Shown: positions 8,929 through 17,146 of the stretch, piece after piece | Layout: each line of letters starts with the position of its first letter | Numbering within the stretch: the first letter of the stretch is position 1 | Origin: CAVRRZ01 sp963723745 | GTDB taxonomy: Bacteria; Actinomycetota; Actinomycetes; Mycobacteriales; Geodermatophilaceae | Assembly (NCBI GenBank): GCA_963723745.1 | Contig: CAVRRZ010000004.1 | Span: 310,001-374,000, forward strand | DNA length: 64,000 bases | Direction of reading: 5' to 3' | Program-made: the position numbers and the translations under genes | Notes under the pieces: model-generated | Database searches by the model: none | The model's input: only the letters and a program-made list of their open reading frames with translations | What the model was told of the DNA's origin: nothing

Positions 8929-9504
8929 TCACGCTCCTGGGTGTGCGTCGGAGGAGCCGCCGGTGCCGGTGCCGGAGGCGATGGGCGCGGGCGAGTCACC
9001 GCGCAGCTTGCGGGCCGCGCACTGCACGGCGTTGACGATGTTCTGGTAGCCGGTGCAGCGGCACAGGATCCCGGAGATGTCCTGGCGGACCTCCTCGTCC
9101 GTGCGGTCGCGGCCGTCGTCGAGGATCTCCTTCGTGCGCAGGACCATCGCCGGCGTGCAGAAGCCGCACTGGAGGCCGTGCTCCTCGTGGAAGGCCTCCT
9201 GGATCGGGTGCAGGTTGTTCGGGTCGCCCGACAGGCTCTCCACCGTCTCCACGTCGTGGCCGTCGGCCTGGACGGCGAGCATCAGGCAGGCGCGCACGGA
9301 CTGCCCGTCGAGCAGCACGGTGCAGCAGCCGCACACCCCGTGCTCGCAGCCGAGGTGCACGCTGACCAGGTCGCGTTCGTCGCGGAGCCAGTCAGCAAGG
9401 GTGGTGCGGGTGTCCACGGAGCTGGTCACCTCGCGGCCGTTGAGTCGCGCGGTGATCCTGCGCTGCAGCGTCGGGCCTGCGTCGAGCCCGGTCTGGCTGG
9501 TCAC
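8929..9504 (-). CDS. Molybdenum hydroxylase small subunit, [2Fe-2S] (CoxS-like)
   Basis: 191 residues. Plant-type ferredoxin cluster ligands C53, C58, C61, C73 (CEHGVCGCC...C) and the second cluster C113, C116, C148, C150 (QCGFC...CRC). It carries electrons from the Mo site to FAD. The GTG start overlaps the FAD-subunit stop (GTGA) and has AGGAAGG upstream; the longer open frame above it is antisense noise. About 30 residues before the first cluster and a Gly/Ser tail make it slightly longer than the 160-residue norm. Confidence 0.92.
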   Translation of the reverse strand: MTSQTGLDAGPTLQRRITARLNGREVTSSVDTRTTLADWLRDERDLVSVHLGCEHGVCGCCTVLLDGQSVRACLMLAVQADGHDVETVESLSGDPNNLHPIQEAFHEEHGLQCGFCTPAMVLRTKEILDDGRDRTDEEVRQDISGILCRCTGYQNIVNAVQCAARKLRGDSPAPIASGTGTGGSSDAHPGA

Positions 9505-10385
9505 GAACGGTTTCCTTCCTGAGCGGCCCGGCGAACCGCCGCGAGGACGGCGCGCTGGGTGACGGTGGCGGCGAGATGCCGGCGGTAGCTGTGGGTGGCG
9601 TGCAGGTCGTCGGAGGCGGTGACCTGGTCCTGGACGGCGCGGGCGGCGGCAGCGACGGCGTCGGCGGTCGGCAGCTGGCCGAGCAGCGCGGCCTCGGTCT
9701 CGGCCGCCCGCACCGGGCGGTCGGTGACGCTGGCGACGCCGATCGCGATCTCCGCGACGCGGCCGGCGTCGTCCAGGCGGAGCTGGGCAGCCGAGGCGGC
9801 CAGCGCGAAGTCCCCCTCGCGACGGGCGACCTCGACGAAGCCCCAGCCGGCGTCGGCGGGCGTGATCGGGAACCGGACGGCGACGAGCAGCTCGTCGGGC
9901 GCGATGGTGGTGGTCATCCACCCCGCGAAGAAGTCCCGCGCGGCTTCCACGCGGCGGCCTGCCGGCCCCTCGATGACCATCTCGGCATCGAGGGTGAGCG
10001 CGGCGGTGGGCAGCTCGGCAGCGGAGTCGGCGTGCGCCAGGCTGCCCCCGACGGTGCCGCGGTGCCGGTTCTCCACGTGCCCGATGTAGTGGGTCACCGC
10101 GGCCAGCAGCGGAACGTTCCGGGCGACCACCGGGTCGCTCTCCAGGCGGTGCTGGCGGACCAGTGCGCCGAGCTCGACGTGGGTCTGGCCGACCTCGAGC
10201 TGCTGCAGGGAGGTGATGCGGTTGATGTCCAGCAGCGCGTCGGGCTTGGCCAATCGCGTGTTGAGCATCGGCATCAGGCTCTGCCCGCCGGCGAGCACCA
10301 GGGCGTCGGTCTCGAACCGAGCCTTGAGCTCGACCGCCTCGGCGACGCTGGCCGGGTCGTAGTAGGCGAAACGTGGCGGCTTCAT
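9501..10385 (-). CDS. Molybdenum hydroxylase medium subunit, FAD-binding (CoxM-like)
   Basis: 294 residues. Starts MKPPRFAYYDPAS, the family's usual N-terminus, preceded by AAGGAG; the longer frame to 10505 lacks such a signal. FAD pyrophosphate-binding motif AGGQSLMPMLN at 32-42 and TVGGSLAHADSAAELP near 110-125, followed by the CO dehydrogenase flavoprotein C-terminal domain. Transfers electrons to the external acceptor. First gene of the seven-gene operon; the promoter must lie in 10386-10564, shared with the divergent PucR-type regulator. Confidence 0.92.
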   Translation of the reverse strand: MKPPRFAYYDPASVAEAVELKARFETDALVLAGGQSLMPMLNTRLAKPDALLDINRITSLQQLEVGQTHVELGALVRQHRLESDPVVARNVPLLAAVTHYIGHVENRHRGTVGGSLAHADSAAELPTAALTLDAEMVIEGPAGRRVEAARDFFAGWMTTTIAPDELLVAVRFPITPADAGWGFVEVARREGDFALAASAAQLRLDDAGRVAEIAIGVASVTDRPVRAAETEAALLGQLPTADAVAAAARAVQDQVTASDDLHATHSYRRHLAATVTQRAVLAAVRRAAQEGNRS

Positions 10386-10564
10386 CGCGCTCCTTTGCGC
10401 CGGACGGCGAACGCCACCCGAAGAGGACGGAGGTTGTGTCGGTCGGGCGGTGACTGGCCCGCGTGTTGTCATCCGTCGACCACTGTGGAGCACGTCACTT
10501 GACATCCCTATGGGCCGTCACACTGCATCAACACGAGGGAGTGTGGCGTGGCACAGTTCTCTGT
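10386..10564. promoter_or_regulatory. Divergent control region between Mo-hydroxylase operon and PucR-type regulator
   Basis: On the plus strand a perfect TTGACA hexamer lies at 10499-10504, but no good -10 follows at 17-18 bp. CACACT at 10519-10524 and AGTGTG at 10540-10545 form a 6-bp inverted repeat with a 15-bp spacer that could be a regulator site. The strand arrangement suggests that the regulator controls both units. Exact promoters are uncertain. Confidence 0.35.
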
Positions 10565-12457
10565 GTGGTACCCACTCCCCCCGCGAACGACTCCGCCCAC
10601 GCCGTCCCGACCGGAGATGTTTCCGGCGAGCGGGTCGAGCTGCGGCGCTGGCTGGGTGGCATCGCGAGCATCGCTGCCGCGGTGAACACGTCGGCGTCCC
10701 GCACCGAACTGCTCGAGCTGGTCAGCCGGACGGCGTGCGAGCTGATGGACTACAAGTTCTGTGCGGTCACCCTGGCCGACCCGGACCGCGGGGCACTGGT
10801 GATCGAGGGCTCCAGCGGGCTGTCGGCCGAGTACATCGCCGGCGTGAACGCCGAGCATCCGATCACGCTGCGGCCGGGCGACCCCGCCGAGGCACCCTCG
10901 AGCCGGGCGTTCACGACCCGTCGGGCGGTCCACGTGTCCGACATCTCGACCGCGCCGACCTTCCGCCCCTGGGAGGGCGTGGCCCGGCAGCAGGGCTTCC
11001 GGTCGATGATCTCGGTGCCGCTGCTGGTGGCCGGCCGCGCTCTCGGCACGCTGAACTGCTACCGCCTGGACGTCCACGAGTTCGGTCCGGCCGAGACCGA
11101 GCTGCTCACCACCCTCGCCCATCAGGCGGCCATCGCCATCGAGACGGCGCGGCTGCGGGACCACGAGGCTCGCACGATCGCCGACCTGCGTGAACTCAAC
11201 CGCTCGCTGGCCGATCAGCACGCCCTGCTGCAGCAGGGCGAGCAGATCCACCGGGAACTCACCGCGGTCGCGCTACGGACCGGCGGGATCTCGGCCGTCT
11301 CCGCCGCACTGGCCCCCTTGCTGCGCCGGCCGGTCCTGGTCGAGGACCCGGCCGGCGAGCCGCTGGCATCCACCCCGCACGAGGGTCGGACCGTGGACGC
11401 GCCGCCCCCGGCCGAGCGGGACGGCGCCGACCCGTTGCCCGGCGAACTGGCCGACGTCCCCGGCTGGCCGACGGCCGCCCTGCCCGGCCCCCGGGTGGTC
11501 GCACCAGTGCTGCTCGGCAACGAGGTCGTGGCCCGGATCTGGCTGCCCGGATCGCTGGCCGACCTCACCCCCCTCGATCAGCGGGCGCTCGAGCACGCGG
11601 CGACCGTCTCGGCCCTCGAGCTGCTGCGGGCCCGTACCGCCCTCGAGGTCGAGTGGCGCCTGTCGGGCGAGGTGATCGGCGACCTCCTGACCGGCGACCC
11701 GGCGGCGCTGGCCACCATCGCCTCGCGTGCGGCCCGGCTGGGGCATGACCTGGGCACCCCGCACGCGACCCTGGTTCTCAAGATCGATCCCGAGCGCCGC
11801 GAGGACGTCCAGGCCGCGCAGGGTGCCGCCCGCTCCGTGTCGGCCGCGATCCGTCCCCGGCCCCTGGTGTCGGCCGTGGCCGAGTACGTCGTCGCACTGT
11901 GGCCGGTGACCGACGGGGACCTCGCGGCCTGCGTGACCGGCGCCGATGCGATGCGCCGCGCGATCCGCGCGCAGGCGCGCGGCGCGACCGCGTCGGTCGC
12001 GGTCGTCCCACCCTGCACCAGCCTGCAGGACCACGCCGCGGCCTTCCGGCTGGCCCGGGGCGCCGTCGAGCTCTCCCGCCTCCGCGGACGCCGGGACGTG
12101 ACCGTGACGCTGGCCGACCTCGGCGTCTACGGGCTGCTCCTGCAACTCGAGGACACCCGGGAGCTGGCGCGCTTCGCCGACGAACTGCTGCGCCCCCTGC
12201 GCGAGCACGACGCCGCCCGGGGCACCGCATTGCTCGAGACCGTGGTCTCCCATCTGCGCCACGACCTGAGCACCGCGGCGACGGCGGCCGCGCTCTACGT
12301 CCATCCCAACACCGTGGGGCTGCGGATCCGCCGAGCCGAGGAACTGCTCGGCCTCTCGCTCTCCGACGTCGAGTCGCTGACGCAGGTGAAGGTGGCGCTG
12401 ATGGTCGACGACGTGCTGGCGTTCTCCACCTCCGCGCCGCCGGTGCCCAGGACCTGA
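10565..12457 (+). CDS. GAF domain transcriptional regulator with PucR-type C-terminal HTH
   Basis: About 630 residues. An N-terminal GAF domain (roughly 25-160: FCAVTLADPDRGALVIEG...ISVPL...GTLNCY) probably senses a small molecule. A central region resembles the GGDEF-like part of CdaR/PucR proteins. The C-terminal HTH (HLRHDLSTAATAAALYVHPNTVGLRIRRAEELL, quoted in part) is of the PucR family. PucR relatives activate purine, allantoin or other catabolic operons. Divergent from the Mo-hydroxylase operon, so likely its activator. Start uncertain: GTG 10541 has GAGGGA too close, GTG 10565 has no clear SD; the frame opens at 10463. Confidence 0.8.
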   Translation: MVPTPPANDSAHAVPTGDVSGERVELRRWLGGIASIAAAVNTSASRTELLELVSRTACELMDYKFCAVTLADPDRGALVIEGSSGLSAEYIAGVNAEHPITLRPGDPAEAPSSRAFTTRRAVHVSDISTAPTFRPWEGVARQQGFRSMISVPLLVAGRALGTLNCYRLDVHEFGPAETELLTTLAHQAAIAIETARLRDHEARTIADLRELNRSLADQHALLQQGEQIHRELTAVALRTGGISAVSAALAPLLRRPVLVEDPAGEPLASTPHEGRTVDAPPPAERDGADPLPGELADVPGWPTAALPGPRVVAPVLLGNEVVARIWLPGSLADLTPLDQRALEHAATVSALELLRARTALEVEWRLSGEVIGDLLTGDPAALATIASRAARLGHDLGTPHATLVLKIDPERREDVQAAQGAARSVSAAIRPRPLVSAVAEYVVALWPVTDGDLAACVTGADAMRRAIRAQARGATASVAVVPPCTSLQDHAAAFRLARGAVELSRLRGRRDVTVTLADLGVYGLLLQLEDTRELARFADELLRPLREHDAARGTALLETVVSHLRHDLSTAATAAALYVHPNTVGLRIRRAEELLGLSLSDVESLTQVKVALMVDDVLAFSTSAPPVPRT

Positions 12458-12472
12458 GCGCCGGACCGCCGA

Positions 12473-13654
12473 TCAGTCCGCTGGGCGCGTCCGCCGGCCC
12501 AGGGCCTCCGCCGGGGCGAGCAGGGGCACCAGCCAGAGGGCGGCGACCACGAGCAGCCCGGCGGTGCTGTTCGCGTGCTGGATCGCGGCGCCGAGCAACG
12601 GGGCGCCGAGCAGCACGAGCAGATTGGCCTGGGCGTTCATCAGGCCCACCGCCGCAGCAGGCCGATCCGTGCGCCGGGCCTGCGCGGCGGCCAGCACCGC
12701 GGCGAACGGCAGGCCGGACGCCATGCCGAGCACGCCCACCGCCAGCCCCGCGACGACGACGCCGGACGGCCAGGCCAGCGCGGCCGTCGCCGCCGCCGAG
12801 GCCACCAGTGCGCCCACGACCATCGGTCGGATGCTCGTCGGGTGGCGCCGGGCGAGGTATCCACCGAGCGGCCGGCTGACGACGGCCAGCAGCAGGATCA
12901 TCGAACCGAGCGTGGCCGCCACCCCGGTCGGCAGTCCCCACACTCGCGCCAGGACGACGGCCACCCAGTTGCTGAGCACCACGCCCAGCCCCAGCGTGAC
13001 GGCGTGGACCGCGGCCAGCCGGTGCAGCTCACCGTCGCGGATCACCGAGGCGCCGCCGCGGAGGCGCGGCCGCGTCCCGGAGGAGGTGACCGAGGCGGGA
13101 GTCGGTACGAGCATGACCGCTCCGGCCGCGAGCGCGGCCGCCGCCGCGCCCGTCCCCCACGCCGAGCGCCAGCCCAGCAACCCCTCCAGCAGGGGGACGA
13201 ACAGGACCGCGGCGCCGCCGGCGCCGATGGCGAACCCACCGAAGAGTCCCAGCCCGAGAGGGCCCATCCGGGACTGGCGGGCCAGCTCGGCGCCCGCCGA
13301 GAAGCAGATCGCGCCGCCCGCGCCGACGACCGCCCGGGCGGCCATGGCCAGCGCCACGTTCGGCACGGCGAGGGCAGCCAGGTAGGCGAGGATCATCAGT
13401 GTCAGGCCGACCAGGCCCGCCCGCCGCGCCCCCCAGCGGTCGACCAGCGCCCCGGCGGGCAGCTGGAGCAGGGCATAGGGGACGGCCATGGCGGTGGTGA
13501 AGAGTCCGACGACGACGAGATCGACCCCGTAGCCGTCCTCCAGCCCGGTGGCTCCGGCGCCGGCCGCCGTCAGCGACCAGCCCGCCGCCCCGCCGACCAG
13601 GCAGCCGGCGACCAGGGTGCCGGTCGAGCGCCCCACCCCGGTGCGCGCGGTCAC
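12473..13654 (-). CDS. MFS transporter
   Basis: 393 residues with about twelve hydrophobic segments and the MFS motif A-like loop ALVDRWGARRAGLVG after helix 2; a second such loop (RPLGGYLARRHP) is in the second half. The GTG start overlaps the stop of the DUF3500 gene (GTGA), so it is translated with it; the open frame continues 59 codons further as antisense noise. Role inferred from context: uptake or export of the compound handled by the adjacent FAD monooxygenase. Confidence 0.85.
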   Translation of the reverse strand: MTARTGVGRSTGTLVAGCLVGGAAGWSLTAAGAGATGLEDGYGVDLVVVGLFTTAMAVPYALLQLPAGALVDRWGARRAGLVGLTLMILAYLAALAVPNVALAMAARAVVGAGGAICFSAGAELARQSRMGPLGLGLFGGFAIGAGGAAVLFVPLLEGLLGWRSAWGTGAAAAALAAGAVMLVPTPASVTSSGTRPRLRGGASVIRDGELHRLAAVHAVTLGLGVVLSNWVAVVLARVWGLPTGVAATLGSMILLLAVVSRPLGGYLARRHPTSIRPMVVGALVASAAATAALAWPSGVVVAGLAVGVLGMASGLPFAAVLAAAQARRTDRPAAAVGLMNAQANLLVLLGAPLLGAAIQHANSTAGLLVVAALWLVPLLAPAEALGRRTRPAD

Positions 13655-14787
13655 TGGTGCGCGTTCTGCAGATGCAGGCGCAGGGCGTCGAACCCGAAGT
13701 CGCCCTCCGGGTCGCGCCAGACCGAGTGGATGTGGTTCACGTCGCGCTGGGTGTTGTCGTACTCGACCAGCAGACGGGGGCCCTGCATCCGGTAGTAGTG
13801 CGGCTGGTGCCGCTCGGTGCCTCCGGCCCACGCGAAGTGCATCTGCCCGAGCCGGTCACCGCTGAACTTGGCCGCCTCCCGTTCGGCCAGCTCATCGGGG
13901 AGCCGCCCGAGGTAGACGTCGAGGAGCGCGCGCAGCTGCTCCTGCTGCGCCGGCGAGAGATCGGCCGCTGCGACCCCCTTGGGCCGGGCGGTGAGGCGGA
14001 CGGCCTCGTGGTCCTGCGGTCGCACCCCGGCCTTCTCCTCGGCACCGCGGTGCATGGCCTCGACCCGCTCCGCGAGGCGCGGCTCGGTGAAGACACCCCG
14101 CCAGACGTCCGGGAGGGGCAGGAGCCGGTCCCCGTCGCCGATGCGCGGCCGATTGCCCCCGACGATGTCGACGGGGGCGACCCCGGTGAGCAGCGCGCGC
14201 TCGGCCTGGGACTCGTCGAGGGACCGCACCAGGTCGCGGGCCAGGTCCTCGGCGCCGGCGAGCGGCCGCAGCAGGTGCGGGCCGAGGAGGGGCGACTCCG
14301 CGGGATCCGCGCCCAGGAAGCACGGCGTGCTCGCCCGCACCTCGCCGTCCACGACCAGGAGGTTGAGCGAGACGTGATGCCCGCCGAAGCGCCACGACCA
14401 CGTGCCCTGCTCCCCCGGCTCGCCGAAGACCCGGAGCCAGTACAGCTGGGGGTCGCGGCCCCGCTCGCGGCCCCAGTCGACCTGCCAGCCCTCCACCTGA
14501 TCGAGGACGTTCTCCAGCCCCATGATCGTCGACACGGTCACGTAGCCCGCCCGCGACAGGCCCGTGGCGACGAGCTGCATCGCCAGGCTCTGCTGCCCCG
14601 GCCGCATGTCGCGCAGGGCCAGCCCGCCGTGGTCGGTGGGCGTGTAGTACCAGCGCACCCGCTCCCCGCCGTCCTCCCACGGCCAGGCGGCCTGCGCCCG
14701 CTGGTCGTCGTCGAGGCTGGCCAGCCAGGCGCGCGCCGCGTCCGCCATCCGGTCCGCGGCGGCGCTCTCCCGAACCGGCGGCGTCAT
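13651..14787 (-). CDS. DUF3500 domain protein
   Basis: 378 residues, all covered by DUF3500: an early WYYTPTDHGGLAL and L...GLSRAGY segment, FGGHHVSLNLLV and FLGADPAES in the middle, and a C-terminal HYYRMQGPRLLVEYDNTQRDVNHIHSVWRDP block rich in His and Asp. No biochemical function is established for this family. The conserved His/Asp/Tyr pattern suggests an enzyme or metal-binding protein. It lies 43 bp after the FAD monooxygenase and overlaps the MFS gene by 4 bp. Confidence 0.85.
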   Translation of the reverse strand: MTPPVRESAAADRMADAARAWLASLDDDQRAQAAWPWEDGGERVRWYYTPTDHGGLALRDMRPGQQSLAMQLVATGLSRAGYVTVSTIMGLENVLDQVEGWQVDWGRERGRDPQLYWLRVFGEPGEQGTWSWRFGGHHVSLNLLVVDGEVRASTPCFLGADPAESPLLGPHLLRPLAGAEDLARDLVRSLDESQAERALLTGVAPVDIVGGNRPRIGDGDRLLPLPDVWRGVFTEPRLAERVEAMHRGAEEKAGVRPQDHEAVRLTARPKGVAAADLSPAQQEQLRALLDVYLGRLPDELAEREAAKFSGDRLGQMHFAWAGGTERHQPHYYRMQGPRLLVEYDNTQRDVNHIHSVWRDPEGDFGFDALRLHLQNAHQ

Positions 14788-14830
14788 CGTCGTCCTCTTC
14801 CTGTCGTGTCCAGTCGTGCCGGGCCGACGC

Positions 14831-16027
14831 TCAGCGGTCGGGGCCGTAGAGGCCGAAGCGCAGGTTCCGGTCGGCGGGGTCGGCGTCGCTGTCGACCTGG
14901 TAGTGCCGGCCCATCTCGGCCACCCGCTTCAGCAGGCTGCGTCCCAGCTCGAGGCGACCGGGCTCCCACTTCTCGAGCGCGGCCACGACGTCGCCCTCGG
15001 TGCTGCGCATCGCGTCCGCAAGCGCCCAGGCGTCTGCGGCTGCCTTCGCCGTCCCGGCCGCGGCGTGCGGTCGGGCCGCGAACGCGGCGTCCCCGATGAG
15101 GCAGACCCGCCCGAAGGCCATCCGCGGCACCTCGATGTCGAGGACCGGCTGGATGAAGGGCTGCTCGGTGCGCAGCACGAGCTCGGCCGCCGCGGGGGGC
15201 AGGAGTTCCCGTGCCGCCGCACGCAGCTCCTCCACGTAGCGATCCTGGACCAGTCCCGGGTGCACGGAGACCGGGGAGGGGAACCCGCGCTTGTCGGTCA
15301 GCATCTCGTCGAGTTCCGGCCCCTCGGCGACGTTGCGGTACCAGACGTAGTTGAGGTCGCGGGACCCGACGCGGAGCCCCCCGTCCCGGCCGGGGATCGG
15401 GTACATGACGATGTGCGTGCGGGGCGCCGTCGCGTACGTCAACGAGTCGTGCAGGAGTTCATGGGTGCGCGAGCTGACCTCCGACTCGAGCACCGTCCCC
15501 CGCCACCCCACGTAGCCGGAGTAGCGGGGCGCGACCTCGGGCAGCAGCCGGCGGCGGCCGGTCGAGGAGATCCCGTCGGCGAAGACGACCAGGTCCGCGC
15601 GTTCCTGGCGCCCGGTGACGAAGCGCAGGGTGACGCCCCCGTCGTCCTGGCTCAGCCCCGCGACGTGCTCGCCCAGGTGGTAGCGGTCGGTACCGAAGTC
15701 GCCCAGGAGCGCCCGGTACGTCGCCGTCCACGAGGTGAAGCGCCAGGACGACGGGACGTCGTACACCACGGTGTCGTCCGCGCCCAGGTACCGCAGGTGC
15801 GAGGACCCCGTGCTCACCCGCTCGACGGCCTCGGTCCCGCCGTGCTCGGCGAACCAGCGGACCGTGTCCGGCTGGACGACGATGCCCGCCCCGCGACCCT
15901 CGAGGGGTTCGGGGGACCGTTCGAAGACATCCACGTCGAAGCCCAGGTCGCGCAGGAGAAGCGCCGCCGTGAGCCCGCCCATGGAGCCGCCGACGACGAT
16001 GGCCCTCTGCTGTTCCCGCTTCGTCAT
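14831..16027 (-). CDS. FAD-dependent monooxygenase (2,6-dihydroxypyridine hydroxylase-like)
   Basis: 398 residues. N-terminal dinucleotide motif IVVGGSMGGLTAALLLRDLG, a DG-type motif FADGISS near 165 and the FAD-ribityl GD motif LIGDAAFAARPHAAAGTAKAA near 300, whose ARPHAxAGxxKAA form is typical of the dihydroxypyridine/UbiH-like group A hydroxylases. Uses NAD(P)H and O2 to hydroxylate an aromatic or heteroaromatic ring. Start ATG 16027 has CAGGAG ten bases upstream; the open frame runs 266 codons further antisense to the riboswitch and thiE. Together with DUF3500 and MFS it forms a small catabolic unit of unknown substrate. Confidence 0.82.
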   Translation of the reverse strand: MTKREQQRAIVVGGSMGGLTAALLLRDLGFDVDVFERSPEPLEGRGAGIVVQPDTVRWFAEHGGTEAVERVSTGSSHLRYLGADDTVVYDVPSSWRFTSWTATYRALLGDFGTDRYHLGEHVAGLSQDDGGVTLRFVTGRQERADLVVFADGISSTGRRRLLPEVAPRYSGYVGWRGTVLESEVSSRTHELLHDSLTYATAPRTHIVMYPIPGRDGGLRVGSRDLNYVWYRNVAEGPELDEMLTDKRGFPSPVSVHPGLVQDRYVEELRAAARELLPPAAAELVLRTEQPFIQPVLDIEVPRMAFGRVCLIGDAAFAARPHAAAGTAKAAADAWALADAMRSTEGDVVAALEKWEPGRLELGRSLLKRVAEMGRHYQVDSDADPADRNLRFGLYGPDR

Positions 16028-16300
16028 CGTCACTGTGCTCCTGCCGTATCCGTCCAACCATGCGGCACCAGAGTGACGGCTGCCACCGCACGAGACACTG
16101 TGCGGCCCCCTTACGTGTCCGCACTTCGCTGTGGCTGCACACAAGTACGCAGCGCAGCGCCGAGGGCATCGAGGAGTACCTCGAGACGCCGCACGTCCTG
16201 AGGGACGGTCACGCGGCGGCCGCCTCCACTGCGGGATGTCCCTGGTCCAGGTGGCGCCGTCCGGTCGGGCGGCACCCGGGCCATCAGCCAGGAACACCGA

Positions 16301-16306
16301 TAGGGT
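16301..16306 (+). promoter_or_regulatory. Candidate -10 element for the thiE operon
   Basis: TAGGGT (TAnnnT) ends five bases before the first paired base of the TPP aptamer, the expected position for a transcript starting at the riboswitch. I see no convincing -35. The rest of 16028-16300 holds no gene I can support. Confidence 0.35.
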
Positions 16307-16310
16307 GGCC

Positions 16311-16409
16311 TCGCTGGATGCGGGAGCTCGGAGGAACCGGGCTGAGAGGGCGACTGAAGCTGTCGCCGACCGCTGGAACCTGTCCGGGTAATGCCGGCGT
16401 AGGGAGCGA
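16311..16409 (+). promoter_or_regulatory. TPP riboswitch (THI element) of the thiE operon
   Basis: Conserved aptamer pieces appear in order: CGGGAGC (16321), GGGCTGAGA (16339), CCGCTGGAACCTGTCCGGGTAATGCCGGCGTAGGGA split over 16370-16405. P1 can form from TCGCT (16311-16315) and AGCGA (16405-16409). In the 120 bases between the aptamer and the thiE start, CAGGCCGGCG at 16451-16460 pairs perfectly with CGCCGGCCTG at 16501-16510, a likely part of the expression platform just before the RBS. TPP binding would shut off the operon. Confidence 0.93.
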
Positions 16410-16528
16410 TGCATGAGCACGTCACCTGCGGTCCCTGCCGCAGCGTCTTCCAGGCCGGCGCAGACCACTGCGTCGATGGCGTCGGCCCGACGACTGCCCC
16501 CGCCGGCCTGCGCGGTCCGGGAGGCGCG

Positions 16529-17146
16529 GTGATCGGGCGTCTGCATGTCCTGACCGATGCGCGGGGCGGCCGCGCCGGGCTCGAGGCGGTCTCGGCCGCG
16601 GTGGCGGCCGGCGCGCCGGTCGTCCAGGTGCGGCAGAAGGGCTGCACCGACCGCGCGCTGCACGACTTCGCCGCCCGGGCGGTCGAGATCTGCGCGGCCT
16701 CCGCGACGTCCTGCATCGTGAACGACCGCGTGGACGTGGCGCTCGCCGTGGGCGCGGCGGGCACGCATCTCGGCGCCGAGGACCTGCCGGTCGCCGCCGT
16801 CCGCCGGGTGGCCGGCCCGGGGCACGTGATCGGTGGAACGGCGCGCGATCCGGAGCGGGCCCGCGAGCTGGTGGCTGCGGGCGCCGACTACCTCGGGGTG
16901 GGTCCGGCATACGAGACGACGACGAAGTCCGGACTGCCCGACCCGATCGGCCCGGCCGGGGTCGCAGCCGTGGCCGCTGCCGTGGACGTGCCCGTCATCG
17001 CCATCGGCGGTGTGACCGCCGAACGGGTCGCCGACCTCCTGGCGGCCGGGGCGTGGGGCGTCGCCGTGGTCGCGGCGGTGTCCGGTGCGAGCGACCCGGC
17101 GGGCGCCACCCGCCGCCTGCTCGACGAGCTGGACCGTCGGCGGTGA
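16529..17146 (+). CDS. thiE: Thiamine-phosphate synthase ThiE
   Basis: 205 residues, normal length. Joins HMP-PP and thiazole phosphate to thiamine phosphate. Motifs: VQVRQKG (family VQLREK, here with Gln for Glu), CIVNDRVDVALAVGAAGTHLG, ADYLGVGPAYETTTKSG, GPAGV, VPVIAIGGV and GVAVVAAV. The GTG start at 16529 has GGGAGG five bases upstream. An upstream ATG at 16409 would sit on the end of the riboswitch and add a Cys-rich 40-residue extension foreign to the family, so I reject it. First gene of a coupled operon; its stop overlaps thiO (GTGA). Confidence 0.92.
   Translation: MIGRLHVLTDARGGRAGLEAVSAAVAAGAPVVQVRQKGCTDRALHDFAARAVEICAASATSCIVNDRVDVALAVGAAGTHLGAEDLPVAAVRRVAGPGHVIGGTARDPERARELVAAGADYLGVGPAYETTTKSGLPDPIGPAGVAAVAAAVDVPVIAIGGVTAERVADLLAAGAWGVAVVAAVSGASDPAGATRRLLDELDRRR

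Noticed and set aside
16409..16528. ThiE N-terminal extension from ATG 16409
   Set aside because: It would start on the last base of the riboswitch P1 stem and adds a segment not found in ThiE; GTG 16529 has a well-spaced SD.
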